Assembly: GCA_036429605.1 (NCBI GenBank)
Contig: CM071589.1
Span: 2,294,001-2,358,000, forward strand
Length of the DNA stretch: 64,000 nt
DNA from: Cladobotryum mycophilum
Taxonomy: Eukaryota; Ascomycota; Sordariomycetes; Hypocreales; Hypocreaceae
Direction: 5' to 3'
In this document: one piece after another, positions 11,074-23,504 of the stretch
Layout: each line of letters begins with the position of its first letter
Position numbering within the stretch: the first letter of the stretch is position 1
The notes under the pieces: generated by a model
Database searches by the model: none
Told to the model about the DNA's origin: nothing
Seen by the model: the letters and a program-made list of their open reading frames with translations, nothing else
Translations under genes and position numbers: made by a program

Positions 11074-12269
11074 GGCTCTGGCACGCGTAGAGCGCCAATG
11101 CTTGAGCTGAGAGGTCGACCGTTATTGAAGGGTGGTGAATTGCGGTAAGCAGATGCTGATGATGCGCTGTCGCGAGTATGTCGGATATTATCGATGATCC
11201 TTTTTTGTGGCTAGATCGTAAAATGTATCGATTTCTACAGGTGGTAACCAAACTCTTGTCGATACTTCTTTGAGTCTCGACAGAAAGGATCGATCGTGGA
11301 ATTTCGAGTGTTCGTGGGGGGAGGGATGGAATGTTGGTTTGTGGGATCCAAGACCGACCCGACCGTGTTTGAGGAAGTTGAAAGTTGAGAAGCGAGACGG
11401 CATCTGATTGGATGTTTGCAGACTGAAAGTAAACAAACCATGCAGGTCCAGGCTTGCAGGAAAACTTGGCTTAGGAACCAGTTGATCCCGACACTTTCGG
11501 GCGGGGCTTCTTGGCGCCACTGATGCCCACTGATGCCCACTGATGCCCACTAAACGGTTGCTGCCCACAGTTGATGTGGCGCCCATTTCACACTGGGCCG
11601 TCACTAGACTTGAGCACTGTGGCACTGTGTTTACTAATGGATAAACAACACCTAACCAATCCGGTCTAATTCACCAAAGCAACAAGACTAAGTTAGCTCT
11701 ACATAGTGTTGGCTGTTATTTCTATCGCCATCTGCTAACAACGACATCTTGACATCATTCATAAAAAAGGCATGCATCTCGATGCCTTTCATAAATAATA
11801 AATTCTGCCAATACACATATTACAGTTGCATTGTTGATTCAACCAACTACCTTGTGTTTCGGGTAGCCCGTTCTAATAGGCCTCAACACCAAACAGCCAA
11901 GCATCTTGCGCCCGCCTGACCGACCTGCGGGGTACGGAATGAAACTGCATATGCATATGACCTTTGATTTCGATTTGTACATGCCAACTATAAGAGACTG
12001 TTGGTCAAGGTTGCCGGGTTATCTCTAGGTTTTCTCTCTTGTCTTTCCTTTGATGTTGCCCAAGTCTGACCATCTGCCCTCGCGCACTTTCCATGCTGCT
12101 GAATCCTACTTGATGGTATAATAAAGTACTCGAGTGCCCCCTTCGCTTCGCTTGTGGCTGATATAAAGAATGCGCTCTCAAGAATAAGAATCCATCTGTT
12201 TGCTCGGCTTGTTCTAAAATCTTTGGTGTTGTTCTTCTGTTTTGTAGGTTGCCACTCTCGTCAGTAATC
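11074..12269. other. Divergent intergenic region, Ppc89-like / GH76
   Basis: Holds the promoters of two divergently transcribed genes. An ACGCGT hexamer (11083-11088) lies 10 bp upstream of the Ppc89-like ATG and resembles the MCB cell-cycle element. Two ATCGAT cores lie near 11190 and 11227. Three perfect copies of a 10-bp unit lie at 11521-11550. No supported gene. Confidence 0.5.
11521..11550. repeat. Three tandem copies of TGATGCCCAC
   Basis: Three perfect head-to-tail copies of a 10-base unit, preceded by a partial copy ending GCGCCAC. A small minisatellite with no coding context. Confidence 0.85.
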
Positions 12270-14127
12270 ATGACACCGAAATCGTTGCTTGGGCTTTATA
12301 CTGCATTGGTACTGCAGATCACCTCATGCGCTGCCAGGTCGTCTGAAACGAATAACTATTGCTCAGTTTTTGTTGTACACTCATCAAGCGACTGTCTGTC
12401 GCCGCCGTTAGAGTTCTTGAATACAACTCCGGAAGCACCTGTTACCATCAGTGGAAAGGCTGAGATATTGGAAGATGCGTTTGCGGCGCTTGCCGTCCTT
12501 CAAAATGAGTATTTTGACGCTGAAAAGAATACATGGCCATCGGCAATAGACTGGACCGCCGTTGTAGTTGAGACGATTGTCTCAGCAATGCTCAAGACCT
12601 TGACAAATTCTTTGGACGCCGTCTTCCCGGCAAACACTCACAAACCCAAGGCCAAAGCGAATCTGATTGCCTCCTTTTATGATCAGATTGTTAGCTACTA
12701 TTTTGGGCAGAAATACCTTGAAATTAAAGATCAGGTACAAAATGATGATCAAGCTCATTATAAGAATCTCCTTTTGGATGCTAATGTTCATCTAGGCCTT
12801 TGATGACATGCTCTGGGTTGTGCTTGGCTGGATTGAGGCGACTACATTTGCACAATTGTATGAACAGATACACTTCCCCAACAATGAACACAACAACCAG
12901 AAGATTCCTATTGGCATTGATGAGGCGCTATCCTCGCTCCCCTGGAGTGGTAACCTCTGGCTCCCATCGTTTTATAGCAGAGCACAAATATTCTGGGGCT
13001 TCGCCTCACATGGCTGGGACGATGTTCTATGTCATGGAGGGATGAACTGGAATCCTCGACTTGAGACTTACAAAAACGCCATCACGAACGAGCTCTGGAT
13101 TGCCGCCTCGATATCCATGTATCAGTATTATCAAAATGGCACTTCCGGTTCCCCAACAAAGAATTTTAGTTCTCCAAACGGAGACCCGCTGTATTTGGAA
13201 GCAGCGATTCGAGGTTACAAATGGCTTATGGATGTCAACATGACGAATAGTCAAGGATTGTTCGTCGACGGCTATCATATTAGCAAGAGACCGCATGGGA
13301 ACATTGAATGCGATGAGAGAGATGAGATGGTGTATACATATAACCAAGGCGTTGTACTCACTGGACAGCGAGGACTGTGGACTGTAACCGGCAGTCCCTC
13401 GTATTTGGAAGATGGTCACCGACTTATCCAATCAGTCATCCATGCCACAGGTTGGAATCTTGGAAAAAACGCTCCGATAGACAACCTTGGCAAACCAGGC
13501 AAGCTTCCGCCTTGGAAGGGCCTTGGTAGAGGAGGCATCTTGGAGGAGCAGTGTGATGCAAGCGGCACCTGTTCTCAAGACGGTCAAACTTTCAAGGGGA
13601 TTTTCTTCCACCACATGACTGCGTTTTGCAAGCCACTCGATCTGGATGATACCAGAACAAACAGCGATACCGAGGTTGATTTGAACGGATTCGAGCAAGT
13701 CAAGAAAGCTCATGCCACGGCATGTTTTGCCTACCTTGGATGGGTCAAGCACAATGCCGTAGCAGCGTTGAAGACCAAAGATTCCAAGGGAAGATTTGGA
13801 ATGTGGTGGGGCGCGGGGATCTTTGGTGACATTGCCGTCCCGGAATCTCAAGACGGAATCGATCATGCAGCGGCAAATACGACCGACTATCGCAACCGTG
13901 GTACTCCGGTGAACGATAAGTGGGGTCGGAACAGTACATGGCAGCCCAATGCCAGAAATGGAGATGTACGAGACCGGGATTCTGCTGTTCTCAAAGTGAA
14001 CTCTAAATACCCTATGATGGAGACTCATAAAGATCCGAACGATCACGGTCGTGGCAGAACGGTTGAAACACAGGTTGGAGGAGTAGCATTGCTTCGAGCT
14101 TACTGGGAGTTGGCCACGTCATCCTAA
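12270..14127 (+). CDS. Secreted glycoside hydrolase family 76 protein (alpha-1,6-mannanase type)
   Basis: GH76 enzymes cleave or transglycosylate alpha-1,6-mannan; the fungal Dcw1/Dfg5 branch attaches GPI-proteins to the cell wall. Two exons, 12270-12734 and 12796-14127, joined through GTACAA...CATCTAG with a CTAAT branch, give 598 residues. Start is ATG 12270; the upstream open frame begins only with TTG. Residues 1-22 look like a signal peptide. GH76 marks include AFDDMLWVVLGWIEA just after the intron and DEMVYTYNQGVVLTG in the middle; paired Asp residues are catalytic in this family. Several N-x-S/T sites (NGT, NFS, NMT, NTT, NST). I see no hydrophobic GPI tail, so it is probably freely secreted rather than a true Dcw1/Dfg5. 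Confidence 0.88.
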
Positions 14128-15221
14128 CCACGCGCATATCCGAATTGAGAAGATGAGAAGTCCGAATCCTCACAATGCAAGTACGAATATGCTGATTATC
14201 TATACTAGTGATGGACGGTGTGGCATCCCAATGAGTTTAGATACGGATGGCGGTGCCAGGTGTAACATTTGATATAATAGAATGGACGAAGAAATTGCCT
14301 GTATTCCCATGCTGAGTGTGAATCGAGCTGGGAAGCCAGCAGCCAGCAACCGCACACGTGTGTTATCTACATTGATAGGTAGGCAATAAGAAGCTTGAGG
14401 CCTGAAACCCTTGCCCTTGTAATAGGAAAGTCTTGATCCTCATACTTGGATAAGTAGGTGTATCTAATGATATGTAATCAACCTTTTTTTCTTGTATACA
14501 TATCTATATATTGGTAATTTATTCGACTGTTTATACGATGCAAGTCAAGCATGTATCTATTATTCTCCTTTACTTTACACGTATATTTTACTACAGGTCA
14601 TCCTGTTGGCATGACATGAGAACCTTAAGTCTCCGGCATATGACAAATGTCCGTGTTCCGGGTGATCTGACGCCAAGTTAACAGCAAAACAACGGTTAAA
14701 TCGGCAGAGAGAAGGCTTAGACTCTTAATAAAGTTGAATACAAGGTTGACGGCGCATCAGATTGACCGTTTGACTTGCTGGAAACGGTAGATTAGGCGAT
14801 GGACTGGCGCCCGACATCCGAGTGTTGTGGAGGCGTAGTGTCCAAGGGAAAAGGGCTCTTGCGCTAAACTAGATGGGGGGATCCTTTCGACCAACTTCGC
14901 GAATTGTATTCCCTTTTAGTCGTTTTGCTGCGCATTGGGGCTGATGCTTGGATTCGCGTTCTTGGATGAGATTTGGAATAATGAAGACGAGAGAGAGGGA
15001 GGCAGCCGTCGGATGAAATATATAACAAGCATGAAAATAGTATGTTTTTCTTATAAGTTAGAATCCATTCAACTCTCTGAATTCATACAAATTAAAGAAA
15101 TACCTTATCAACTTGGGCCCAGAGCTCCAAGGCTCCACGCTACCCTATACCATCTACACCACACGATCTCAGCAACACTCATCAAATCAAACACTCGGTA
15201 TTTACTCTCAAATCGGATATC
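14128..15221. other. Intergenic, GH76 to PPxY gene
   Basis: Unremarkable AT-rich sequence. No gene, RNA or repeat that I can support; it must contain the PPxY gene promoter. Confidence 0.5.
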
Positions 15222-15848
15222 ATGGCTCTCCTTTTAGTCTCTCTGGCTGCTAAAGCCATAAAAGGCTCTCGAAAGAAGAGCGAACAAGACCGCAATCGCA
15301 ATAATGATGAGCAATACTTTAACGACAGTTACTACAATACACAACCACCACCTGTATCAAACTACCCTCGAAACGAACCTGTGTATGCCCCGGCTCCTGC
15401 CCCAGTCACTGGCCACCGCCGTCGCCGTTCTCGTCGTGAAGACAGAATAGTTGGCAGAACGGAGCGTATCCTTGAGAGAAGAGATTATGGTGGTCGTAAC
15501 CCAGCTGCGCCGGGGATGCAGCAGCAACAGCAACAGCAGCAGCCAGCCAACCCACCAGCACCATATCAAGAATATGGAAACGGAAGATCAGAAAATTACT
15601 ACCCCAACGCGCAACGACCGGAGCAGCACAACAACTACAACAACAACAACACGTATTATCGGTCAGGCCAACAAGATCGTCAACGCGATAACAGCAACAC
15701 CTATTATACCCCTCCTGTGGGGACGCCCATACCCGCCGCATCTGTCCCGCGTGGTGGGGGAAGAAGCCGTCGAGGCAGCCAAGATAGTGACCGACCACTC
15801 GACGAACCACCGGCGTATGATGAGACCGTTAGGAGGGCCAAGGCTTAA
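15222..15848 (+). CDS. Small low-complexity protein with C-terminal PPxY motif
   Basis: Function unknown. The 208-residue intronless product begins with a short hydrophobic stretch (MALLLVSLAAKAIKG), then an Asn/Tyr/Pro-rich segment, a basic patch (GHRRRRSRREDR, about 65-76), a run of eight Gln, an Asn-rich run, and a second basic patch before the tail. The tail EPPAYDE is a PPxY motif, the usual ligand for WW domains such as those of the Rsp5/Nedd4 ubiquitin ligase. Codon usage and lack of stops support a real gene, and similar Q/N-rich PPxY proteins occur in filamentous fungi as possible arrestin-like or adaptor proteins. It has no arrestin fold that I can see. An Rsp5 substrate or adaptor role is inference from the motif alone. 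Confidence 0.7.
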   Translation: MALLLVSLAAKAIKGSRKKSEQDRNRNNDEQYFNDSYYNTQPPPVSNYPRNEPVYAPAPAPVTGHRRRRSRREDRIVGRTERILERRDYGGRNPAAPGMQQQQQQQQPANPPAPYQEYGNGRSENYYPNAQRPEQHNNYNNNNTYYRSGQQDRQRDNSNTYYTPPVGTPIPAASVPRGGGRSRRGSQDSDRPLDEPPAYDETVRRAKA

Positions 15849-16925
15849 AAAAAGGTGAAGCGGTGTGGGCAGCATCATGGGATGTATGTTTTGGGGGGGG
15901 GATGACAAAGAGAAACCATTACATTACGGAAGTGTAACTGTATTGTTTGGACTTTTTTGGCCGTTTGGCTTGATCTGGTGATGTGTTTTTTCCTTTTCTT
16001 TCCTTTTTCTTTTCTTTCTTTTTCGTCCCTTTTTAGGTAATCATTTGGAGAATTATGGCGGTGATGGATTGGACCCAATAAATAGACACTGTGTCAAATA
16101 TCTAATGCATGCATGTATACGTCAATCAAACAGAACATTTCCTTGTGGCTGACAGCAGTGTTCGTCGGCGACAATCTCGGCCGCCAGCAGCTTGGGGCAT
16201 TATCAATGGCCAATGACAGGTCCACCCAAAACCACACTGTAGCTCTGTACTGAATTCCACATGCCAGCTCAGGGCCTTAAAAATCGGATGAAAATGGGTT
16301 TCTTGTGACTGGTTCCGATATCGAAGCTCCTGCAGGTGCACAACCCCACCAACGACGAGATTGGTCAGACTAATCAAGGTAGGGACGGGTTGAGTCAGGG
16401 CTGGGGGAGGCGGTCGATGAATTCCAATTCCATCCATGTTTTTCGTGTGCGTGTGCGTGTGCGTGTGCGTGTGTGCACATTACATGCGTGTGTAAAGTAC
16501 AAGTATGTGTGGGAGTACATAATGCAAATCAAGTTTTCCTGAAAACTTATAACGGTAAACAAACCCAACTAAAAAGTCGTCAGATGAACAAGTTGGGCCA
16601 ATAAGACGTTGTCATATCACAAACTATAAACCCTTCAATTTTACGCCAGTTTTGTTTTGTTTTGTTTGCTGCATCGTTCAATCTATCTCATTATCAATCT
16701 GAATCTAGCGCCACCCGAAGCAGCTCGACTTAGCGCTCTTATCGTTCGTCACCTGTCCGACTCAGTCGTCGCCGCCACTTTGGTAAGAAAAGATTAGGGG
16801 TTCCGATATCTCGGAGGGCCACTGCAACCACGAACAACGCTGAGAAGCCGTCGCCTTCTTCGTTGCTTCCAACTTTCTACACACCGCAACAGAACAACGA
16901 CAATAGCAGGCCGTTGAGTTTCGAG
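15849..16925. other. Intergenic and ILV1 5' leader
   Basis: Contains a G9 run near 15892, a pyrimidine-rich stretch near 15985-16030, a hexamer microsatellite (16444-16476), and a GTAAGA donor-like site near 16783 that may start a 5'-UTR intron of the downstream gene. No supported gene. Confidence 0.5.
16444..16476. repeat. CGTGTG hexamer microsatellite
   Basis: About five copies of the hexamer CGTGTG in tandem, intergenic. Confidence 0.85.
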
Positions 16926-18743
16926 ATGCCTTCGCTTCATGGTCTTTTGGTCGACTCGCCGTTAATCAACGGCTATGCGAACAGCCACAATGGCTTACAG
17001 CGGCCAGAGACGCCTGCCGGGCGCATGGCCCTGACTGAATACAGCATCAACCCTTCCCCGCCATCGGAACAGAAGAAGACTCGCAAAGCACTCGTGCCCG
17101 AGGAATTCCAACTTCCAGATGGACACCCTGATGTAAGTGGTTTTTTCTTCCGTATTGGTTCAGCTTGATTCATTTCATGACCGTGGAAGCTAATTGACCC
17201 CTGCTACCAACAGTATCTGCGCATGATTGCGAGCGCAACTTCCAGAGTCTACGAGGCCTGCAAGGTCACTCCTCTAACCCCGGCCGTCAATCTGAGCAAC
17301 CGTCTCGAATGCAATGTCCTGCTCAAGCGCGAGGATTTACAACCCGTCTTTAGTTTCAAGCTTCGCGGGGCTTACAACAAGATGGCACATTTAGATCCTG
17401 CCAAGAGCTGGAGAGGTGTCGTCTGTTGCTCGGCTGGTAACCATGCCCAGGGTGTTGCTTATTCCGCCCGGAAGCTCAAGATCCCTGCCACCATCGTCAT
17501 GCCCGAAGGAACACCCAGCATCAAACATCTCAATGTTTCGCGGTTGGGCGGCCATGTCGTCTTGCACGGCGCAGACTTTGACGCCGCGAAGGAGGAGTGC
17601 GCGCGACGAGCGAAGCAGGACGGGCTCATCAACATCCCGCCGTTCGACGACCCATACGTCATTGCGGGACAAGGAACTATCGGTAGCGAGCTATTTGGGC
17701 AGGTCAACATGGCCAAGGTTGAGGCCATTTTCTGCGGTGTTGGAGGCGGCGGTCTTATTGCGGGCATTGGCCTCTTTGTCAAGAGGATGGCGCCGCATGT
17801 CAAAATCATTGGAGTCGAGGCTTACGATGCCAACGCCATGGCGCAGTCGTTGAAGAAGGGTGAACGGGTGGTGTTGCAAGACGTTGGTCTCTTTGCTGAC
17901 GGTGCAGCTGTCAAAGTGGTTGGGGAGGAACCATTCCGCATTGCCAAAGACGTTGTCGACGAGGTTGTCGAGGTAACTACCGATGAGATCTGCGCCGCCA
18001 TAAAGGACATGTACGATGATACCAGATCCGGCTTGGAGCCAGCTGGTGGTCTGGCTATTGCCGGCTTGAAGAAATATGTCGCACAGAGACCATCCCAGGA
18101 TCCCAAGAGGACGCTTATCGCGATAGCCTCAGGGGCCAATATGAACTTTGACCGCTTGAGGTTTGTGGCCGAGCGTGCGACAATGGGTGAGGGCAAGGAG
18201 GTCTTGTTGGCAACCACCATACCCGAGCAACCTGGAGCCTTTGCCAAGCTCATCGACACCATTATGCCGCACCCTGTTACTGAGTTCTCTTACCGCTATG
18301 CTAGCGGCGATGTTGCCAATGTCCTAATCGGCCTGTCCATCACCGCACCAGCCTCCCAGAGAAGCACCGAGGTGAGAACGCTCCTCGAGCGTATCCGATC
18401 AGAGGGCATGACAGTTTGTGACCTGTCAAACGATGAACTCGCCAAGAGCCATCTCCGGTACCTGGTTGGCGGTCGGACAGGTGTGGCTAATGAGAGGGTG
18501 TTCATGTTCAGCTTTCCCGAGCGGCCGGGTGCGCTGGAGAAATTTCTGGTTACACTCAGACCCAAGTTCAACATCAGTCTGTTCCAGTACCGTAACTATG
18601 GCGGTGATGTGGCCAAGGTACTAGCAGGCATCCAGTGCCCTCCCGAGGAGACCCAGGACCTGGAACAGTTCTTGCGGGAGCTAGGGTATCCTTCCGAAGA
18701 GTGCACCAACTCGGAAGTCTTCAAGATGTTCTTAGGATCATGA
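16926..18743 (+). CDS. ILV1: ILV1, threonine deaminase (dehydratase)
   Basis: PLP enzyme converting threonine to 2-oxobutanoate and ammonia, the first committed step of isoleucine synthesis, in mitochondria. Exons 16926-17132 and 17214-18743 join through an 81-nt intron (GTAAGT...CAACAG) to give 578 residues. The PLP lysine lies in SFKLRGAYNKM (K118); the phosphate-binding loop is GVGGGGLIAG (~243). Two C-terminal ACT-like regulatory domains begin near LLATTIPEQPGAF and FMFSFPERPGAL, where isoleucine and valine bind in the family. Start is the first ATG in frame; the frame continues upstream without ATG to a stop at 16731, so an upstream spliced exon carrying a longer targeting sequence is possible. 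Family assignment is secure. Confidence 0.95.
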
Positions 18744-19650
18744 TTGGGGACAAAAAGGGTGTCACCAGGAACTTTCCGGAGGGTGTTTTTTGAAGTGTTG
18801 AGGGCATATTCTACATGGTGGCCAGGGGGGCCCTCTCTTACTTTGCTGCCTAGAGTCGTCTACGTTTTTCTGTCGCATTTCAGGGATGATAAGACGGAAA
18901 TAGATTGTACATATTTGATGCGAACTTGTTGTTCAAGGATATAGAATAATTTTTTTGCCAGGAATTTTTGTTGCTCGGATATCTCCGAAGCTTGGGATAA
19001 TTATACGGATGCTGGTAGGTTTACATGGGTAATCGTGTCATGGGATGTGAGCCGGGATAATGAGGCAGAAGCAGTAGTCAGGGGTTAGGTATTTTGCTAA
19101 AGGGTTTTAATTCAAAGAAACATTCATTTTTTCTTGACACAGCGTCTGAACTCTATGTTGTTGAGACCTTACTCGTTGACGTTGACATGTGAGAGAAGTC
19201 CAACGTTGGAAAAAAGAAAGCCCAACCAAACATGTGAGTAGCATGGCTCTGGACGGATCTTGACCGTCTGAAACAGGCCTGAGCTGAGACAGAATGGCAC
19301 CATACTGGGGCCACGCGTTGAGGAGAGGAAACCGGGGGGAGGAAGAAGACCAGGCGAACGTGGATTAGGTATAGAAAGAACGGTACGGAGTTTTGAGGAG
19401 AGTATGATGAGACTGGATATCACATGTATAGTAGTAATTGTTACGTGCGAAATTGGCGCACCCCCTTTTTCTTTTTTTTGCGGATATTGGGAAGATGGGG
19501 AGTCCTTCTGGAGACATTTTAATGCCATCTCTCTGATTAGTCTTGAACATGTGGGAACCGTGGAACCCTCTTGTCTGCTTCTCGCCCTGGACCCCGAAAT
19601 ATCCCAAAGGTGTCAGTGCTGAGACTGACTGACGCGCCATGAAGGGACGA

Positions 19651-19653
<3 letters not shown>

Positions 19654-19696
<43 letters not shown>
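19654..19696. repeat. TC dinucleotide run, about 43 bp
   Basis: About 21 uninterrupted TC units in the gene-poor region. Confidence 0.95.
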
Positions 19697-19704
<8 letters not shown>

Positions 19705-21191
19705 AGTAGAGAATGCTCCGGTATTGCTTCTTGGCGTCCTCGTGACCTTGACTCGACTCATGAAATTAAGACTAAATTTTTATTTCTTCTAGATGGAATT
19801 GAATCATAATTTAGTCGAGGTTATCATCGCGACGACTCAATATCTCTCCGGTCCACGGTTGAGGAACTAAAAGCTGAAGGGGGCACTTGCGGCAGATCCC
19901 TGGCCCTGGTTTCTGAAGGGGGAGCGAAAAAGGAAAATCTGCAAGGAATAAGTTGTGGTGTATGTACTTGTACGTTGTGTTTTTTTTTGTCGTTATGTAC
20001 TTGTACCTGGGGACCCCTACAGGGCAAGAAAGAAAGAGAAGAAAAAAAACGATGCGGGCCCTGCATAAACGCCCAGGACATGGATGGGATGGGCTTTTCC
20101 AGGGCCCCTCCGTACCGTAAATGAGATGGAAGAAGCTTCCAGCGGTGTTCTCTCAACGTTCGACTGCTGGGTAGGGGTGTTCACCCTCGCCCCCCCTGGT
20201 TGCCATCCATCCCAGCATGTAAAAGAGCATGGATCAAGATGCGCCCTGTGCACACAAAATACCGCGTCCATCTGCCCTTCTTTTTTCTCTTTCGCGAGGA
20301 ACAGCTCATTAAGCTAAGGGAGATTTGGAGGAGGGGGAGTGATGCGTGTGTCTGTGTGTGAGATGGGTCGGGTAAGGAATGAAAGGGCTGGAAGAGGTAG
20401 TTCGGTAGGTTATTTCGATTTGAAGGCGACAAACTTTTTTGGGGGCGATTGGTTGCTGTGAAACGAAACGAGAGAGGGGAGCATCGGCTAGCTAGCTATT
20501 GACATAGTTTTGAAGGAGACGAGAGGAAACAACACAATAGGAAATGGGATTGGGGGCTGGATGACGACGACCTGTCCATTTCCCCTCTGATATCAGACAG
20601 TGTGTCTTGTCGGTGGTCCATGAGCAAAAGCAGGAGTTAGAGAAGGTACGTAGACTACGTACATACGGAGAGGTAGTACTCTACCTGTAGGAGCAGGGAT
20701 GGATTGACAAGGTCCCCTATAGGGCCCCGATATCTGCACGTCCAATAGAGTATGTACATTACCGCAAGGAGTTACTACCTAGACCTTTCTGTTGGTTGGT
20801 AATGGGTACTGTATGTACGGAGTACATGCCTTCTCTCCCTCTTGCGCGCATCATCGCCCTGTGTTGGGTTTCTTTTCTTTTTTCTTCTCTTCTCTTTCTC
20901 TCTTTTTTTTTTGACTCGACGCATCGCTTGGGTTGTGTGTGTTGGGGGCGGCCACAACGTACATGCCTCTACATACTCGTGCGTAATCTGGGACATAACC
21001 GGGCTATTGGGTGGTCTACTTGGAAAAAAAAAACTAACCTACTTGTTCCCATGTCTTGTCTTGGTCTGGGGAACAATACTTGTACATTTTGCTGACACAA
21101 TAATTACTGCCGTGCGATGGATTGGCTGCTACCAGTAAGTAGTTGACTTATTAAAAGCTGATGGGGATGGTGTCACACACATTCTCTCTCT

Positions 21192-21212
21192 GTCTCTCTC
21201 TCTCTCTCTCTC
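21192..21212. repeat. CT dinucleotide run
   Basis: About ten CT units, preceded by further shorter CT runs from 21183. Confidence 0.85.
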
Positions 21213-21454
21213 AACGTAACCCCAGGTGAATGGGACGAGATGTACAGGTACATGCTTCCAACATGGGCAAAAGGGCGCGGGCGATGAGCTTTTCTGTAAA
21301 AGCTTACCGTGCCCTAGGCGAGGATCTATTATGGAGCGGACCGAAAGATCCATATCCCCCCCAAGAATACTACCTACGGTTGCTGTGTGATCACTTGGCA
21401 TTGTTGCTTGTATGTGTCCTTGTCTCATGCAACAAGAATAAAAGAAGTGGGAAT

Positions 21455-21456
<2 letters not shown>

Positions 21457-21496
<40 letters not shown>
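21457..21496. repeat. GT dinucleotide run, 40 bp
   Basis: Twenty uninterrupted GT units, directly followed by ACGGAGTA. Confidence 0.95.
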
Positions 21497-21499
<3 letters not shown>

Positions 21500-22821
21500 G
21501 AGTAGAATGATTCTTTCTAAAAGTAGGAATCCATTTCCAAAGAGGTCTCTATCGTTTTTTCCCCTCCAGTATTCTATTTATTATAGATCATGTATGATTA
21601 TTATTTGTGACCCCCTTACTATAGCATCGGAGTGGAGTTGTCTTTTCTCATATAGAATGGAACCTAGAGAGACAGAATGATAGAGAACGAGCGAGTGAGA
21701 GTGAGAATGAGAGGGAAAATATGACAACGAATCATATGACTGCATATTTTTTTTTAAACCAGAGACAATGGAGATGGAGAAAAAAAGAAAGAGCTCTTTT
21801 TATCCCCTACGTGCGTCTGCAGTGCAGTCGGATGCAGTAATTTTTAATCAATATTAATGAGCATTGGCATCCATCATGTATGGGATATGAGTAAAAACTC
21901 TCCCAGCGAAATCCATGGATCCGTCCTCCAACCCACTTCTCATCCCATCCCATCCCATCCTCATCCCCCATCGCTCCATCCATCCAGTCAGTGGGTTCGG
22001 GGTTGCCGCCACATCTCACGGCCGTTTCGGCTGATGTGTGTTTGCTGGGCCGGGTTGGGGCTGGAACTTGGCTTGGAAAGAAAGAAACTGGGCTGGGTTA
22101 CCGGTTGGAGTGGCTTGCTTGCTTGCTTCGCTTGGTTGCTGCTTTCTGCCCTCACTGTCTTTGCTTTGTTGCTGGGCGGGCACTCTCTGCTCTGACTGGG
22201 GGGGTCTTGTCTTGTCTTGTCTTGGGGGCGTGTGTGTTCCGCTGTCGCCTACCCGTATCGCCCTCTTCACCCATGTACCTGTACCTCTGCTTTTCTTTTC
22301 TTTTCCGCACCTACCCACTCGCCCACCGAAAGCTACCCCACGTCAACGTCAAGCTGGTGACTTGAATGTACTGTGCTGCTGTTTTGCCTTGCCTTTGCCT
22401 TGCTAGATGCTTGCTTGCTTGCTTGCTGCCGCTACCGCTTGCTTCTCTGCATTTTGTCTGTCTGTACCGAATGAGTAAGTGAGTGAGTCGAGTGAGTAAA
22501 GTTGAGTGAGAATAGAATTAGTAGGTCCATACTTTTTTTTAGTGTGTGATCCTGTTTTCTGTGTGCCTGCCTACCTGCTTGTCGACTTGCTTGCTGCTTC
22601 CTTCTAGTCTTTTTGCGCCAGAGAGAACACCTTCTGCTCGTCCGGCCTTCTTGAACCACACCACTTCTTTCCTCGAACCCTACCAAACTTCTTAAAACAA
22701 ACTCTTTTTTCATACTGTCGCGACCTTTTCTAGACTCGCATACTCACGACCTTCGGCCACAGCTTATATCAACAACGTTTGCCCGTCCCCATCTGTTCAA
22801 ACCACCATCATTCTCTCTCTG

Positions 22822-23504
22822 GTCAGTTCCTCTTTACTTCCTTTCGTGCGTTCTTGTCATCGCTAAATCTTTGCTCTTTCAGGTTCCGGCGCTAGCACGC
22901 GACCGCCTCTCTCAGCGACGCAGACTTGGAGAGATCGAGTACATATCGACGACCCCCGGCGTATGATGCGCCAGCCTGTATACTCGACTTGCCGAATCTA
23001 TCACGTCCGTTTCGAAAACGAGTCTTTCACGACATCCACACTTCTGGAATATAGTTGCCCGCCGCCAACTATCGCCACTAGCGCTACGGCACTTCTCCCC
23101 CCGACTTCGCTGTCTGTGCTTTCTAGCTGTTGATTCTTTCTCTCTCTCCCTCTCTCCCTCTCCCTCTCTCTTGTTTGCCATAATACTGTCATTACCATTC
23201 GGACGGGATTCCCTCTCTGTCTCCCTCAACGCCCTGGACTAGTGCTGCGCAGATACCGCATAGTGGAGTTCCCTTATCCGATCGTCTCCAGAGCATGAGC
23301 TGGCCCTACCTCGCCGGACCTCCCCTCCTTGACCCGAAGCAAACAAAGGGAAACTGGTCCGATATAGCCTGAAACGTACGCGTTGAGGACAATCATACCC
23401 GTCGCCGCTGGATCGTGCTGCGGTCAGCAACTCTACAGTTGTTTTGCGGTGGCTTATACTACACTGAGGCTTCAGGGTCCTGATCCTTGACAAAGCCCGT
23501 CACA
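22822..23504 (+). promoter_or_regulatory. Putative leader of the CNB/F-box gene: 5'-UTR intron and two uORFs
   Basis: 22822-22882 reads as a 61-nt intron (donor GTCAGT, branch CGCTAAAT, acceptor CTTTCAG). Downstream, two short ATG-started frames end before the main ATG: 22963-23133 (56 codons) and 23295-23372 (25 codons). Together with the gene-poor kilobases upstream this resembles the long leaders of translationally controlled fungal regulators. No transcript data; all inferred from sequence. Confidence 0.45.

Larger units (their letters stand above)
18744..22821. other. 4.1-kb gene-poor region upstream of the CNB/F-box gene
   Basis: No open frame here looks like a protein; the longest are about 120 codons and overlap each other in several frames. 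The stretch is dominated by simple sequence: CT/TC runs, a GT run, CTTGC-type pentamer/tetramer runs near 22110-22130 and 22405-22425, a CATCC pentamer run near 21940, and polypurine/polypyrimidine patches. The octamer GTACGGAG recurs (about 19382, 20816, 21494). It most likely holds the ILV1 3' end and a long regulatory region for the downstream gene; a non-coding RNA cannot be excluded. Confidence 0.5.

Noticed and set aside
15357..15908. Antisense and shifted frames over the PPxY gene
   Set aside because: They are alternative readings of the CAG/AAC repeats; the plus-strand 208-codon frame has the stronger coding character.
19654..21496. Microsatellites as a CRISPR array or transposon ends
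   Set aside because: They are simple dinucleotide runs with no spacers, inverted terminal repeats or coding content.
21800..22430. Overlapping 100-125 codon frames rich in Cys, Leu and Trp
   Set aside because: They come from CTTGC/TGCTTG repeats read in all frames.
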